Shown here in pieces: positions 34,049 to 42,654 of a DNA stretch of 64,000 bases. The stretch lies in contig CAZILL010000001.1 in the NCBI GenBank assembly GCA_964540105.1, positions 372,001 to 436,000 of the forward strand, read 5' to 3'. The first letter of the stretch is position 1. Each line of letters starts with the position of its first letter. The notes beneath the pieces were generated by a model. The model was not told the DNA's origin. It searched no databases and saw nothing but the letters and a program-made list of their open reading frames with translations. Source of the stretch: DATKJY01 sp964540105 (GTDB lineage Bacteria > Zixibacteria > MSB-5A5 > GN15 > FEB-12). A program made the translations under genes and the position numbers.

Positions 34049-35023
34049 ATGAAAGTCATCGTTCCCGTCGCCGGAGTCGGAAGCCGTCTGCGACCGCACA
34101 CGCATTCCACCCCAAAAGTTTTGCTCCATGTCGCCGGAAGGCCGATTCTGTGGCATGTACTCCGACCGATTGTCGACCTGAATCCGGAGGAGGTTCTGTT
34201 CGTGATCGGCCACAAAGGGGATGAAATCCGCAGTTATGTAGAGAACACGTTTTCCTTCAAATCGACCTTTGTCACCCAGGATCAACTGCTTGGGCTTGGG
34301 TATGCGCTCGGGCTGGCTATGACCCAGACCACCGATGGCCCGTTATTGGTCGTGCTGGGCGACACTATCGTAGACTGCAATTTGAGTCAGTTCGTGAACG
34401 CCGGTGAGTATGTGTTGGGGCTGCGCGAAGTAGACGATCCGCATCGCTTTGGCATCGCGGAGTTGGTTGACGGGATGGTTGTCAATCTCGAGGAAAAGCC
34501 GACTAATCCCAAGACGAATCTGGCGGTGATCGGGCTGTATTATTTCAGCGACTCTCGATTGCTTCGAGACTCTCTCAAGTCCCATCTCGCATCCGGGAAG
34601 ACCACGAAGGGGGAGATTCAGTTCACCGATGCGCTTCAGGACATGATCGTGAAGGGAACCAAGTTCCTTCCGTTTCAAGTCGACGATTGGTATGACTGCG
34701 GCAAGAAAGAAACGATGCTCTCGACTAATCGACACCTCCTTGAGAGCGAACCCGAGCCAAACGCAATCGACGGATCTACCCTCATCCCCCCGGTGTTTGT
34801 AGGTCCCGGGGCGGTCATTCATCACAGCGTGATCGGACCGTATGTTTCGGTTTCGGAAGGAGCGGTCATCGATTCGTCGATCATCAGAAATAGCATCATC
34901 GGTCCGGATGCCCGGGTGCGCAAGGCGATGCTCGAAGATTCACTCGTGGGACCTTCGGCGCATATCGAAGGGGCGACCGCGACGCTCAATATTGGCGACT
35001 CCTCGGAGTTGTCGTTTTCCTGA
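34049..35023 (+). CDS. Sugar-phosphate nucleotidyltransferase
   Basis: A GGAGGT ribosome site fixes the ATG at 34049. The 324-residue enzyme has the nucleotidyltransferase signature VAGVGSRLRPHT, PKVLLHVAGRPIL, LVVLGDTIVD (metal-binding Asp), LEEKPTNPK and WYDCGKKETML. A left-handed beta-helix tail (about 245-315) follows. It condenses a sugar-1-phosphate with an NTP; the short form resembles glucose-1-phosphate thymidylyl/uridylyl transferases but the sugar and base are not certain. It precedes metK by 48 nt; any functional link is unclear. Confidence 0.9.
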   Translation: MKVIVPVAGVGSRLRPHTHSTPKVLLHVAGRPILWHVLRPIVDLNPEEVLFVIGHKGDEIRSYVENTFSFKSTFVTQDQLLGLGYALGLAMTQTTDGPLLVVLGDTIVDCNLSQFVNAGEYVLGLREVDDPHRFGIAELVDGMVVNLEEKPTNPKTNLAVIGLYYFSDSRLLRDSLKSHLASGKTTKGEIQFTDALQDMIVKGTKFLPFQVDDWYDCGKKETMLSTNRHLLESEPEPNAIDGSTLIPPVFVGPGAVIHHSVIGPYVSVSEGAVIDSSIIRNSIIGPDARVRKAMLEDSLVGPSAHIEGATATLNIGDSSELSFS

Positions 35024-35071
35024 TCAACTATGTCAAGATACTGTTTTTTTCGTCCATAAGGAGAGATACTA

Positions 35072-36235
35072 ATGGCAGGAGGCAATTTCCTCTTTACGTC
35101 GGAGTCGGTTACCGAGGGGCATCCGGACAAACTCGCCGACCAGATATCCGATGGTGTGCTCGACGAAGTTCTGGGCCAGGATCGCTTCGGTCGTGTTGCC
35201 TGTGAGACGTTTGTAACAATCGGGCTGGTGATCGTCGGCGGTGAAATCACCACCCGCAGCTATGTCGATATCCACGGACTGGTGAGAAAGATTATCTACG
35301 ACATCGGATACACGGAACCTGAACATGGCTTCACGTACAACACCTGCGCAATCCTCAATACGATAGGTTCGCAGTCCCCGGACATCGCCCAGGGGGTCAA
35401 CAAGGGAGGGGCCGGCGATCAGGGACTTATGTCGGGATACGCATGTCGGGAGACAAAGGAACTAATGCCTCTGCCGATCATGCTGGCTCATCAACTCACG
35501 CGTCGCTTGGCCGAAGTACGCAAGAAGAAGATACTGGGATATCTGGGACCCGACGGCAAATCGCAAGTTACGGTGGAGTACAAGGAAGGTGTTCCAGCGC
35601 GGGTCGACACGGTGGTCGTGTCATCGCAGCACACACCCGACATTCTGGATCGTTCGGGCAAGCAGATTACCAAGCGATCGAAAGAGGAGATTATCGAGAA
35701 AGTCGTTCTGCCGGTTGTGCCTAAGAAGATGCTCGATCGGAGAACCAAGTTCTTTATCAACCCTACGGGCAAGTTTGTTGTCGGCGGGCCGCAGAGTGAC
35801 ACGGGCATGACCGGTCGCAAGATTATTGTCGACACCTACGGCGGCATGGCCTCGCACGGCGGTGGCGCGTTTTCCGGCAAGGACCCGACGAAGGTCGATC
35901 GGAGCGCGAGTTACATGGCACGCTACATCGCCAAGAACGTCGTCGCGAGCGGCTTGGCGGATAAGTGCACGATCCAGTTGGCCTATGCGATTGGCGTGGT
36001 CAAGCCGGTCTCAATGATGGTGTTCACTGACAGCACAAGCCGGGTCTCAGAGAAGCGGATTGTGCAACTCATCAACAAGCACTTCGACCTGACTCCTCGC
36101 GGTATCATCAAGACCCTTGATCTCCTCCGACCGATCTATCGCAAGACTGCTTCGTACGGCCATTTCGGTCGCACTGAGAAGGAGTTTACGTGGGAGAGAA
36201 CCGACAAAGCCGCCGTGCTGGCAAAGGAAGCGTAG
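35072..36235 (+). CDS. metK: S-adenosylmethionine synthetase
   Basis: The 387-residue enzyme makes S-adenosylmethionine from methionine and ATP. The signature segments are FTSESVTEGHPDKLADQISD, GAGDQGLMSGYA (normally GAGDQG-mfGyA) and GGAFSGKDPTKVDRSA with the PPi/K+ binding residues. AAGGAG precedes the ATG. The 48-nt gap upstream is too short for a SAM riboswitch. ahcY follows 4 nt later, placing synthesis of SAM and removal of S-adenosylhomocysteine in one operon. Confidence 0.97.
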   Translation: MAGGNFLFTSESVTEGHPDKLADQISDGVLDEVLGQDRFGRVACETFVTIGLVIVGGEITTRSYVDIHGLVRKIIYDIGYTEPEHGFTYNTCAILNTIGSQSPDIAQGVNKGGAGDQGLMSGYACRETKELMPLPIMLAHQLTRRLAEVRKKKILGYLGPDGKSQVTVEYKEGVPARVDTVVVSSQHTPDILDRSGKQITKRSKEEIIEKVVLPVVPKKMLDRRTKFFINPTGKFVVGGPQSDTGMTGRKIIVDTYGGMASHGGGAFSGKDPTKVDRSASYMARYIAKNVVASGLADKCTIQLAYAIGVVKPVSMMVFTDSTSRVSEKRIVQLINKHFDLTPRGIIKTLDLLRPIYRKTASYGHFGRTEKEFTWERTDKAAVLAKEA

Positions 36236-36239
36236 CGTC

Positions 36240-37499
36240 ATGGCCGTACAACACGACATCAAGAATATCAAGTTGGCGAAGGATGGTCGTCAGAAGATTG
36301 AATGGGCGGACAACAGCATGCCGGTGCTGAAACTGATCCGCGAGCGGTTTGCCAAGGAGAAACCACTCAAAGGGATCACCATCGCGGCCTGCCTGCACGT
36401 CACGACCGAGACGGCGAATCTGATGCGCACGCTCCAAGCAGGAGGGGCGAAGCTCGCGCTTTGCGCTTCCAACCCACTCTCCACTCAGGATAGCACCGCC
36501 GCGGCTTTGGTGGCGGAGTATGACATTGCCACCTTCGCAATCAACGGTGAGGATCATAAGACCTACTACAAGCATATTCGGCAGGCGCTTGATTTTCATC
36601 CCCATATCACGATGGACGATGGCGCCGATCTCGTCTCGACCTTGCACACCGAGCGCAAGGATCTGGCCGGGAAGATCATGGCCGGCACGGAAGAGACAAC
36701 CACGGGCGTCATCAGGCTGAAGGCCATGGAGAAGGATAATGCGCTTCTGTTTCCCGTGATCGCGGTCAACGAGTCCAAGACCAAACACTTCTTTGATAAT
36801 CGCTACGGAACGGGACAATCCACGCTTGACGGTGTCATCCGTGCGACTAATATGTTGATTGCCGGATCGACGGTTGTCATCGCCGGCTATGGCTGGTGCG
36901 GACGGGGTGTGGCAGTGCGGGCCAAGGGGCTTGGCGCAAATGTAGTCGTGACCGAGATCGATCCGGTAAAGGCGATCGAGGCCGCGATGGACGGATACCA
37001 GGTCATGCCGATGTCGAAAGCGGCGCCGCTGGGAGACTTGTTCATCACCGTCACCGGCGACATCAATGTTATTCGCCTCGAACATGTCAGGCGCATGAAG
37101 GACGGCGCAGTTATCTGCAATAGCGGCCATTTCAATGTGGAGATTGACCTGGAGTCGATTGGGAAGGCGGCATCAAGTCATCGCACCGTTCGCCCTCAGG
37201 TTGAGGAATACAGTTTTGGCAAGAAGCGCGTCCACATTCTATCGGAAGGGCGATTGATTAACCTGGCTGCGGCTGAGGGGCATCCAGCGACAGTGATGGA
37301 TATGTCGTTTGCCAATCAAGCGCTCGCGGCTGAGTACGTCGTTAAGACCCACGCCAAGCTTCAGCGCAAAGTATATGTCGTCCCGCAGAAGATCGACGAA
37401 GCGATCGCCGCCTTGAAATTGAAGTCTATGGGAGTTTCAATCGACAAGCTGACCGCCGAACAGAGAAAATATCTCAGCTCGTGGGAGATGGGGACGTAG
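36240..37499 (+). CDS. ahcY: Adenosylhomocysteinase
   Basis: The start at 36240 follows GGAAG within the metK stop region; the frame continues upstream into metK but without a start signal. The 419-residue NAD-dependent enzyme hydrolyses S-adenosylhomocysteine to adenosine and homocysteine. Seen are LHVTTETANLMRTL, DDGADLVSTLH, EETTTGVIRLK, the NAD loop VVIAGYGWCGRGVA and the C-terminal HPATVMDMSFANQALA. It lacks the internal insertion found in longer bacterial homologues, so it is the short archaeal/Thermotoga-like type. Confidence 0.97.
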   Translation: MAVQHDIKNIKLAKDGRQKIEWADNSMPVLKLIRERFAKEKPLKGITIAACLHVTTETANLMRTLQAGGAKLALCASNPLSTQDSTAAALVAEYDIATFAINGEDHKTYYKHIRQALDFHPHITMDDGADLVSTLHTERKDLAGKIMAGTEETTTGVIRLKAMEKDNALLFPVIAVNESKTKHFFDNRYGTGQSTLDGVIRATNMLIAGSTVVIAGYGWCGRGVAVRAKGLGANVVVTEIDPVKAIEAAMDGYQVMPMSKAAPLGDLFITVTGDINVIRLEHVRRMKDGAVICNSGHFNVEIDLESIGKAASSHRTVRPQVEEYSFGKKRVHILSEGRLINLAAAEGHPATVMDMSFANQALAAEYVVKTHAKLQRKVYVVPQKIDEAIAALKLKSMGVSIDKLTAEQRKYLSSWEMGT

Positions 37500-37580
37500 T
37501 CGGGCGCATCGATTACGGCGGCAGAGCCGCGTAGCTTGACATGTGGTGGATGGTGGTTGCCGCCTAAACCCCCTATTTGC

Positions 37581-39455
37581 TCAGAACTCAAAGCAGGGCT
37601 TGACCGGCGCTGGTCCGGTGTTGCTTACGTAATCAATCATCCAGAAGATATCAGTTAGATCAACGTTCCCTTCGCAATCACAATCCCCTAGAAGGGCAGA
37701 GGGAAATAGGGGTACACTCAAGGTCACATAGTCGATGATCGCAAAGAGATCATTTATGTCCAGCGCACCATCATTATTCGCATCACCGTGCGAAATCGAC
37801 AGCACTGCCCGGAAAGCATCAACGCGCCCCCGACCAAGTTGATTCAGTGGATCACCTCCGGGACCAGGATGAACAGCCGACTGCATGAGAATGTTCTCGA
37901 TTCCCCACCAATCATCAGTACGCAGAGTCGGGTCCTTTGAAAGAAGCAGCGATGCAACCCCGGCCGCGATTGGGCAAGCGGTAGAAGTGCCGCCAAAACT
38001 GCATAGGTAGTTCACGTTGTTAGGGGAAATCCCACATTCGACGAGAGTGTGAAGACCTACGTCGTTCATGCCCGTAGAGCCTGTCGGATCGAGCGTGAAG
38101 ACATCACCAACTCCGAGACCGATCGCGCCACTCGGAGCAACCAAATCGAGTTCGGGACCATACTGGCTGTACTCCCACCGAACAGTGTCGTTATCGGCGT
38201 GCGTAGCGCCAACGGCCAGACAAGAGGGAAGGCGTGCAGGGTAAGCGACGACATCGGTACTGTCATTGCCACTCGCAAAGAAAATTGTGCACCCGAGTGT
38301 GTCAGTGCCGTGCACACGTCCTTTCCGATGTGCGTTGGAAATCGCTGTGTTTATCACGTCGAATTGCACAGAGTAGTCGTTGGAGTCTGCAATGTTAAAG
38401 GAATATGACCAACTGCAGGAAATTATGTCAGCGTCGTGTTGGTAGGCATATGTAATCGCTGAAGCGATGTCGTCCGAAAATGGTCCACTCGTATTGCTTG
38501 TTCCGAATATCGTCAAAGGAAGAATCCTCACGCGCGGGTTTAACGAAATCATGCCGGTGGACTCACTAACGCCTGCTGCGCTATCTGTTGTATGGCTGGC
38601 AGCAATCAGACCTGCGCAAGCCATGCCGTGCCAGAATACACCGGAAGGTAACACTTTAGCAGGCTGTTGTGCTGGAAAGGACACTCTTGGTAGGAGCCTT
38701 GACGCGGGTAGGTCTTCATGAGCTTCTATCTTGTCGTCGATGACAGCGACCGTCACGCTCTCTGTCAGACCGGCAAAGTCCCAAACGGATCGATCATTGA
38801 ATGAACCGATCACGCGCTTGATGTGACTCTGATAATCATGGTAGTGATCATAGAGTTTATAGCTGCTCAACGTCGGGCGGGCACTAAAGATCGGGTGCGC
38901 GAAGTCGCAGATTGGCAGCGCATAATACTGATTGGCTAGCTCCAATGCGCCTGTCTGAGAGGTCTTCGTATTGCGCAGCACCCATACGTTGGGCATCCCC
39001 TCGATTTCATTTACTGTTTGCGCGCCGAAAACTGCATTAACTGAGTCCAGTTCCGACTTCGTCACCTTGGCTGCAAAACCAACACAGATTCGATCTCCAA
39101 CAAGGAGGGGATAGCCTCCCATTGTCTGGTAATAGGGTTCCGCGGCGACAAAGCCCGTCAGTCCACGAAGCGTGTCAACAAAGGAGTCGAACCCAGCTGT
39201 CCCCTTAAGGCTGTAAGAAACGAAGTTATCAATGAGCGACGAATCAATCAGCTCTTTGTCGAACCGAATAAGCGATCGAATCAACTCATCCAGCTGGGCA
39301 GGTGTCAGATTGGGATCGAATTTCACGGTAACACGACTCGAATCAACTCGAAGCAGTATCTGCTTTCCACCGCTGAAATAATACGGACCCTCGGCTCTGA
39401 CACCCGCCGTGCACAAGAGCGAGACTACCAACATTAGTTTTAAGTGTGAATTCAT
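37581..39455 (-). CDS. Secreted subtilase (S8) with C-terminal dockerin-like repeats
   Basis: The 624-residue protein (start at 39455 after GAGGGGG) has a signal peptide ending near GVRAEG. A roughly 200-residue propeptide-like region follows, then the protease domain with Asp240 (AVIDDK), His276 (WHGMACAG), Asn397 (ASGND) and Ser491 (GGTSTACP). Residues 557-612 hold two calcium-loop repeats (GDANNDGALDINDL and GDCDCEGNVDLTDI), a type I dockerin-like pair. Secreted subtilases with such endings may anchor to cohesin-bearing surface proteins, but no cohesin is identified here. It is preceded by the beta-propeller lipoprotein gene 17 nt upstream, so they probably form an operon. Confidence 0.92.
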   Translation of the reverse strand: MNSHLKLMLVVSLLCTAGVRAEGPYYFSGGKQILLRVDSSRVTVKFDPNLTPAQLDELIRSLIRFDKELIDSSLIDNFVSYSLKGTAGFDSFVDTLRGLTGFVAAEPYYQTMGGYPLLVGDRICVGFAAKVTKSELDSVNAVFGAQTVNEIEGMPNVWVLRNTKTSQTGALELANQYYALPICDFAHPIFSARPTLSSYKLYDHYHDYQSHIKRVIGSFNDRSVWDFAGLTESVTVAVIDDKIEAHEDLPASRLLPRVSFPAQQPAKVLPSGVFWHGMACAGLIAASHTTDSAAGVSESTGMISLNPRVRILPLTIFGTSNTSGPFSDDIASAITYAYQHDADIISCSWSYSFNIADSNDYSVQFDVINTAISNAHRKGRVHGTDTLGCTIFFASGNDSTDVVAYPARLPSCLAVGATHADNDTVRWEYSQYGPELDLVAPSGAIGLGVGDVFTLDPTGSTGMNDVGLHTLVECGISPNNVNYLCSFGGTSTACPIAAGVASLLLSKDPTLRTDDWWGIENILMQSAVHPGPGGDPLNQLGRGRVDAFRAVLSISHGDANNDGALDINDLFAIIDYVTLSVPLFPSALLGDCDCEGNVDLTDIFWMIDYVSNTGPAPVKPCFEF

Positions 39456-39472
39456 GATATCATACCCCCTCT

Positions 39473-40522
39473 CTAAGGGTTTGTCTGGCACGTAAGATAT
39501 TCCAGCCCCAGCCTGTTACAGAGCCATTTTGCCGTATCGGGTCGGGCCAGATTGTAGATAAGTAACATCCCGCCACGTGCTCGTTCCCCAATTACGAAGC
39601 CATCCGGCGTAATAGCCACGTAACCTGCAGCGATATAGTCACTCGCGGGGCACCATCCATTCCCCGGATATGGTACCCGAACCGAATCCAGCATCCTATT
39701 GCCTGGGATATCGTATACCGCGAAAGTAAAAGGTGCAGGTGCGATATCGATATTACCGGCTGCAGTTAGATAAAGACGAGTTCCGTCAAGTGAGGCGATC
39801 ATGTCGCCATCGCTGTAGCCGAGCCGATGATCAAACAGAAGAGAGTCACCAGACATGTCATAAATTCGCAGCCACCCCTCCCAGTAACTAGCAAGGAAGT
39901 GATTGTCTCTGGAGACCAACATAGAAGTGCCAAGCTCAAAGCGCACACTTCTTTGCCATAGAATCGCACTGGAATCGATCTCGATGCAGGCCAAGTTGCC
40001 ACGGAATGGAGGCTCAGCACTATATCCGTATCCGCAGTAGAAGAGTTTACTATCGTTCGAAAAGGCTCCGGCGTTGGTACCCGCGGTATGGCGATAAAGG
40101 ACGCCATAATCAGATGTCCGAAGAATGGTCAGACCGCCGGGAAACAACGCCACTGTTCGTCCATCGGGTGAGAAGAGAATGAATTCTACCGAGGGATATG
40201 GAAGGTCGAGGATTACTCCCCTTGACGCCACATCCACGACAGACACGCGGTCATCCCGCGCAACATAGAGCCTCTGACCATCAGGTGACACTTTCATCCC
40301 TTTCGCGCGTATGGACAAGGGTAACGTATCCAACACTCCCGATTGCACGTGGTATCCGACGAGGTTCTTGGTGCTATGGAAGTTGTAGCCATACACCACA
40401 TAGTCTTTCGGGCTGTCGGGCGGCGGGTCTGTACTCTTGTCAGCGCACCTCGTCAGCAGCAGAGAGCCGCCAACGCACAGCAGAGCGCACACCGCGCTCA
40501 GGATTCTCACTCGCATGTTCAT
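39473..40522 (-). CDS. Beta-propeller lipoprotein
   Basis: GGGAGG just upstream supports the ATG at 40522; the frame runs further upstream without a start signal. The 349-residue product has a signal with a lipobox-like LTRC (Cys about 26). A chain of about six to seven WD40/YVTN-like blades follows (MKVSPDGQRLYVARDDRVSVVDVAS, FSPDGRTVALFPG, AFSNDSKLFYCGY, ASLDGTRLYLTA, AITPDGFVIGERA). Such propellers bind proteins or ligands at the cell surface. It lies upstream of the subtilase in one probable operon, so it may bind or regulate that protease (inference). Confidence 0.82.
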   Translation of the reverse strand: MNMRVRILSAVCALLCVGGSLLLTRCADKSTDPPPDSPKDYVVYGYNFHSTKNLVGYHVQSGVLDTLPLSIRAKGMKVSPDGQRLYVARDDRVSVVDVASRGVILDLPYPSVEFILFSPDGRTVALFPGGLTILRTSDYGVLYRHTAGTNAGAFSNDSKLFYCGYGYSAEPPFRGNLACIEIDSSAILWQRSVRFELGTSMLVSRDNHFLASYWEGWLRIYDMSGDSLLFDHRLGYSDGDMIASLDGTRLYLTAAGNIDIAPAPFTFAVYDIPGNRMLDSVRVPYPGNGWCPASDYIAAGYVAITPDGFVIGERARGGMLLIYNLARPDTAKWLCNRLGLEYLTCQTNP

Positions 40523-40639
40523 TAAACCTCCCGAGGTTGTTCCCTCGTCCTGTTTCAAGTATAACGAATCCCCCCCCCCGCGTGTCAAGAGGAAAATGAG
40601 ATTCTGTTGTCCACGGGCGGGATTTGGACAGTGCCAAAA

Positions 40640-40703
40640 GTGGAAGGTCATCCCTTTCAAAGAAGGGACAGGCTCCCCGTTGAACGGGGTCAAGACCTTC
40701 CAC
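40640..40703. repeat. 64-nt cloverleaf-like palindromic element
   Basis: An outer 10-bp inverted repeat (GTGGAAGGTC / GACCTTCCAC) encloses two hairpins: TCCCTT / AAGGGA at 40651-40668 and CCCCGT / ACGGGG at 40675-40689. The result is a perfect three-way junction as DNA or RNA. It lies between the methyltransferase stop and the beta-propeller start. On the minus strand it is followed by TTTTGG, so it may also act as a weak terminator. It resembles REP-type mobile palindromes; no transposase is nearby. Confidence 0.7.
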
Positions 40704-40782
40704 AACCAGCAACAGGTTGAGGGTCCGTTGACACCCCGTCTATTTTCTCCCACACTTGTAAGAGTGAGGTCACTGAGCAGGC

Positions 40783-41565
40783 CTATGGCTTGCGCGCCTT
40801 GAGGGAAAACAGCAGCGGGTACGGAGTTGGACCGGATGGCGGGTACCAATACCCATCCCCTTTTGGAATCCAGTCTTCTTTCACGGGATAGAAGCCGAAA
40901 TCATACTCCCCAAGTTTCTCGATTACAAGTCCTGCCTCGATCAGGGCGTTGACGATCGACGCGAGCGTGTGCTGCCACTCGACCGATTCCGCGCTCAAGC
41001 GATGTTCCCGTACACAATAATCCGGCGAACCGACCAAGCGTTCCGGGTCGCGACTGAAATAGGTGAGTTCGGTCTCTTCAAATAGAACTGTGATCGGGTG
41101 ACCATCGATGAGTAAGTAGGTACCTCCCGGTTTGAGATAGTGTGCGATCACCGCTGCGCACTGCTTGAGATCCCCGAGCCAAATCAGCGTGCCGTATGAC
41201 TGATAGACGATATCAAACCGGTCGTCGATCTGGCCAATCAGATCCATGACGTCGGAGCGTACGAAACGGGCCGCGAGAGAGGCTCTTGACGCGAGCTCAT
41301 GGGCGCGCTCGATGGAACGGTCGGAAATGTCGACACCGGTGACAATCGCTCCCTCGCGTGCCCAGGAGAGCGTGTCCAAACCGAACTGGCACTGCAGGTG
41401 CAGCAGCTTCCGGCCACGGACGTCGGGCAGTTCCTGCCGTTCCAGCGGCAGCAGGCTGGAGTGACCCTCAAGGAACTCCTTCACACGATAACGCGGGTGG
41501 TGGTAGTGCAGATCGACGGTACTATTCCAAAGAGCGCGATTCTTCTCGTGATCAGGCTGAGGCAT
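40783..41565 (-). CDS. Class I SAM-dependent methyltransferase
   Basis: The 260-residue protein has motif I LLHLQCQFGLDTLSWA, the acidic GVDIS at the end of strand 2, an SDVMDL motif, and YLKPGGTYLLIDGHP as post-motif strands. The substrate is unknown; the N-terminus (NRALWNSTVDLHY) is typical of a group of small-molecule methyltransferases. The start overlaps the lptG stop as TAATG with GAGGAAG as ribosome site, so it is the third gene of the lptF-lptG unit. An envelope-lipid substrate is conceivable but unsupported. Confidence 0.88.
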   Translation of the reverse strand: MPQPDHEKNRALWNSTVDLHYHHPRYRVKEFLEGHSSLLPLERQELPDVRGRKLLHLQCQFGLDTLSWAREGAIVTGVDISDRSIERAHELASRASLAARFVRSDVMDLIGQIDDRFDIVYQSYGTLIWLGDLKQCAAVIAHYLKPGGTYLLIDGHPITVLFEETELTYFSRDPERLVGSPDYCVREHRLSAESVEWQHTLASIVNALIEAGLVIEKLGEYDFGFYPVKEDWIPKGDGYWYPPSGPTPYPLLFSLKARKP

Positions 41566-42647
41566 TACTTCCTCGCTCGGAACATCAGAACCACACCCAG
41601 GAACAGAAAGAGGCCGTTGACACCCCAGACGGCCACATAGTCCGGCAGCTTCTCGTTGTACCCGGCCGATTGCATGACCCGAAATAGAATGAAATAGAGC
41701 AGAGCGATCACGGCGCCGACGGCAAAAGACACGGCAATTCCCCCGCGTCGGGGATTCGAAGCGAACGGAATGCTGATCAGTACCACAATCACCGATGAGA
41801 GCGGGAACGCGTACTTCAGTTTCAGATCGATTGATTCGCGCAGAAATGGACCGCCCGTTCGCTTCATCAGGTCGATATACTGCCGCAGTTCTTCGAGTCC
41901 CATATCGTCAGGTTTTCCAATCCTCTTGGAAAACTCCTCGGGTTTGTCGATCATATCGACAATGGTCATCGTGTCAAACTTGTGATATGCTTCATGCGTG
42001 GAATCGGAGAACTCTCGAACGCTTCCTTCGTGCGCCAGCCAACGAAACTCGACATATTCGACTCGCCTGGCGGTCACCACCCTCCGCACCTGATTGCCGG
42101 CAGTCTCGTAGAGCTTCAGGTCAGTTCCCTGACTCCGTGCAGCATCGAAAGCCGACAGGGTGTAGAAATATCCCGGGCGGATTTGGCGAAATACGTTCTG
42201 CACATGGGTAAGCGACTCTTTCGAGCGTTCTTCGATCGAGAAGGCCCGTATTTCCAGACGGCGCTGATTCAGGGGCGGGAAAATGTACTCAGAGTAATAG
42301 AAGTGCCCCAAGGCAATCAGGATCGTGATGAGAAGATACGGCAGCGTAACCCGATACAGCGAGAGCCCATTGGCCTTCATGGCCAGAATCTCATTCTTAC
42401 GGGCGAGCATGGAGACGGAAAAGAGTGTGGCCAGGAGCACAAACATGGGCAGGAATGATTTTACGACCCATCCGGCAAAATAGAGGTAATATTCCAATAT
42501 TATCAGGATTGGAACTTTATGATCAATGAAGCCGCGCGTTTCCTCGACCATGTTGATGACAATGATGGTCAGACCGATGGCAAGAGTCACCACCAACAGA
42601 GCCGTGAAGAACGAGCGCAAGAGGTAGCGATCAAGGGTGCGAATCAT
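41565..42647 (-). CDS. lptG: LptG/LptF-family LPS export permease (second)
   Basis: The 360-residue YjgP/YjgQ-family protein starts with LDRYLLRSFFTALLVVTLAIGL and has three helices, a periplasmic beta-jellyroll (about 125-270) and three final helices. With the following family member it forms the membrane part of the LptB2FG transporter, which extracts LPS from the inner membrane. The assignment as G rather than F rests on gene order only. GAGG sits 5 nt before the ATG, overlapping the lptF stop. The frame extends further upstream into lptF but without a start signal. Confidence 0.9.
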   Translation of the reverse strand: MIRTLDRYLLRSFFTALLVVTLAIGLTIIVINMVEETRGFIDHKVPILIILEYYLYFAGWVVKSFLPMFVLLATLFSVSMLARKNEILAMKANGLSLYRVTLPYLLITILIALGHFYYSEYIFPPLNQRRLEIRAFSIEERSKESLTHVQNVFRQIRPGYFYTLSAFDAARSQGTDLKLYETAGNQVRRVVTARRVEYVEFRWLAHEGSVREFSDSTHEAYHKFDTMTIVDMIDKPEEFSKRIGKPDDMGLEELRQYIDLMKRTGGPFLRESIDLKLKYAFPLSSVIVVLISIPFASNPRRGGIAVSFAVGAVIALLYFILFRVMQSAGYNEKLPDYVAVWGVNGLFLFLGVVLMFRARK

Positions 42648-42654
42648 GATCGCC

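Noticed and set aside
35024..35071. SAM riboswitch before metK
   Set aside because: The gap is only 48 nt, too short for any known SAM riboswitch, and shows no suitable pairing.
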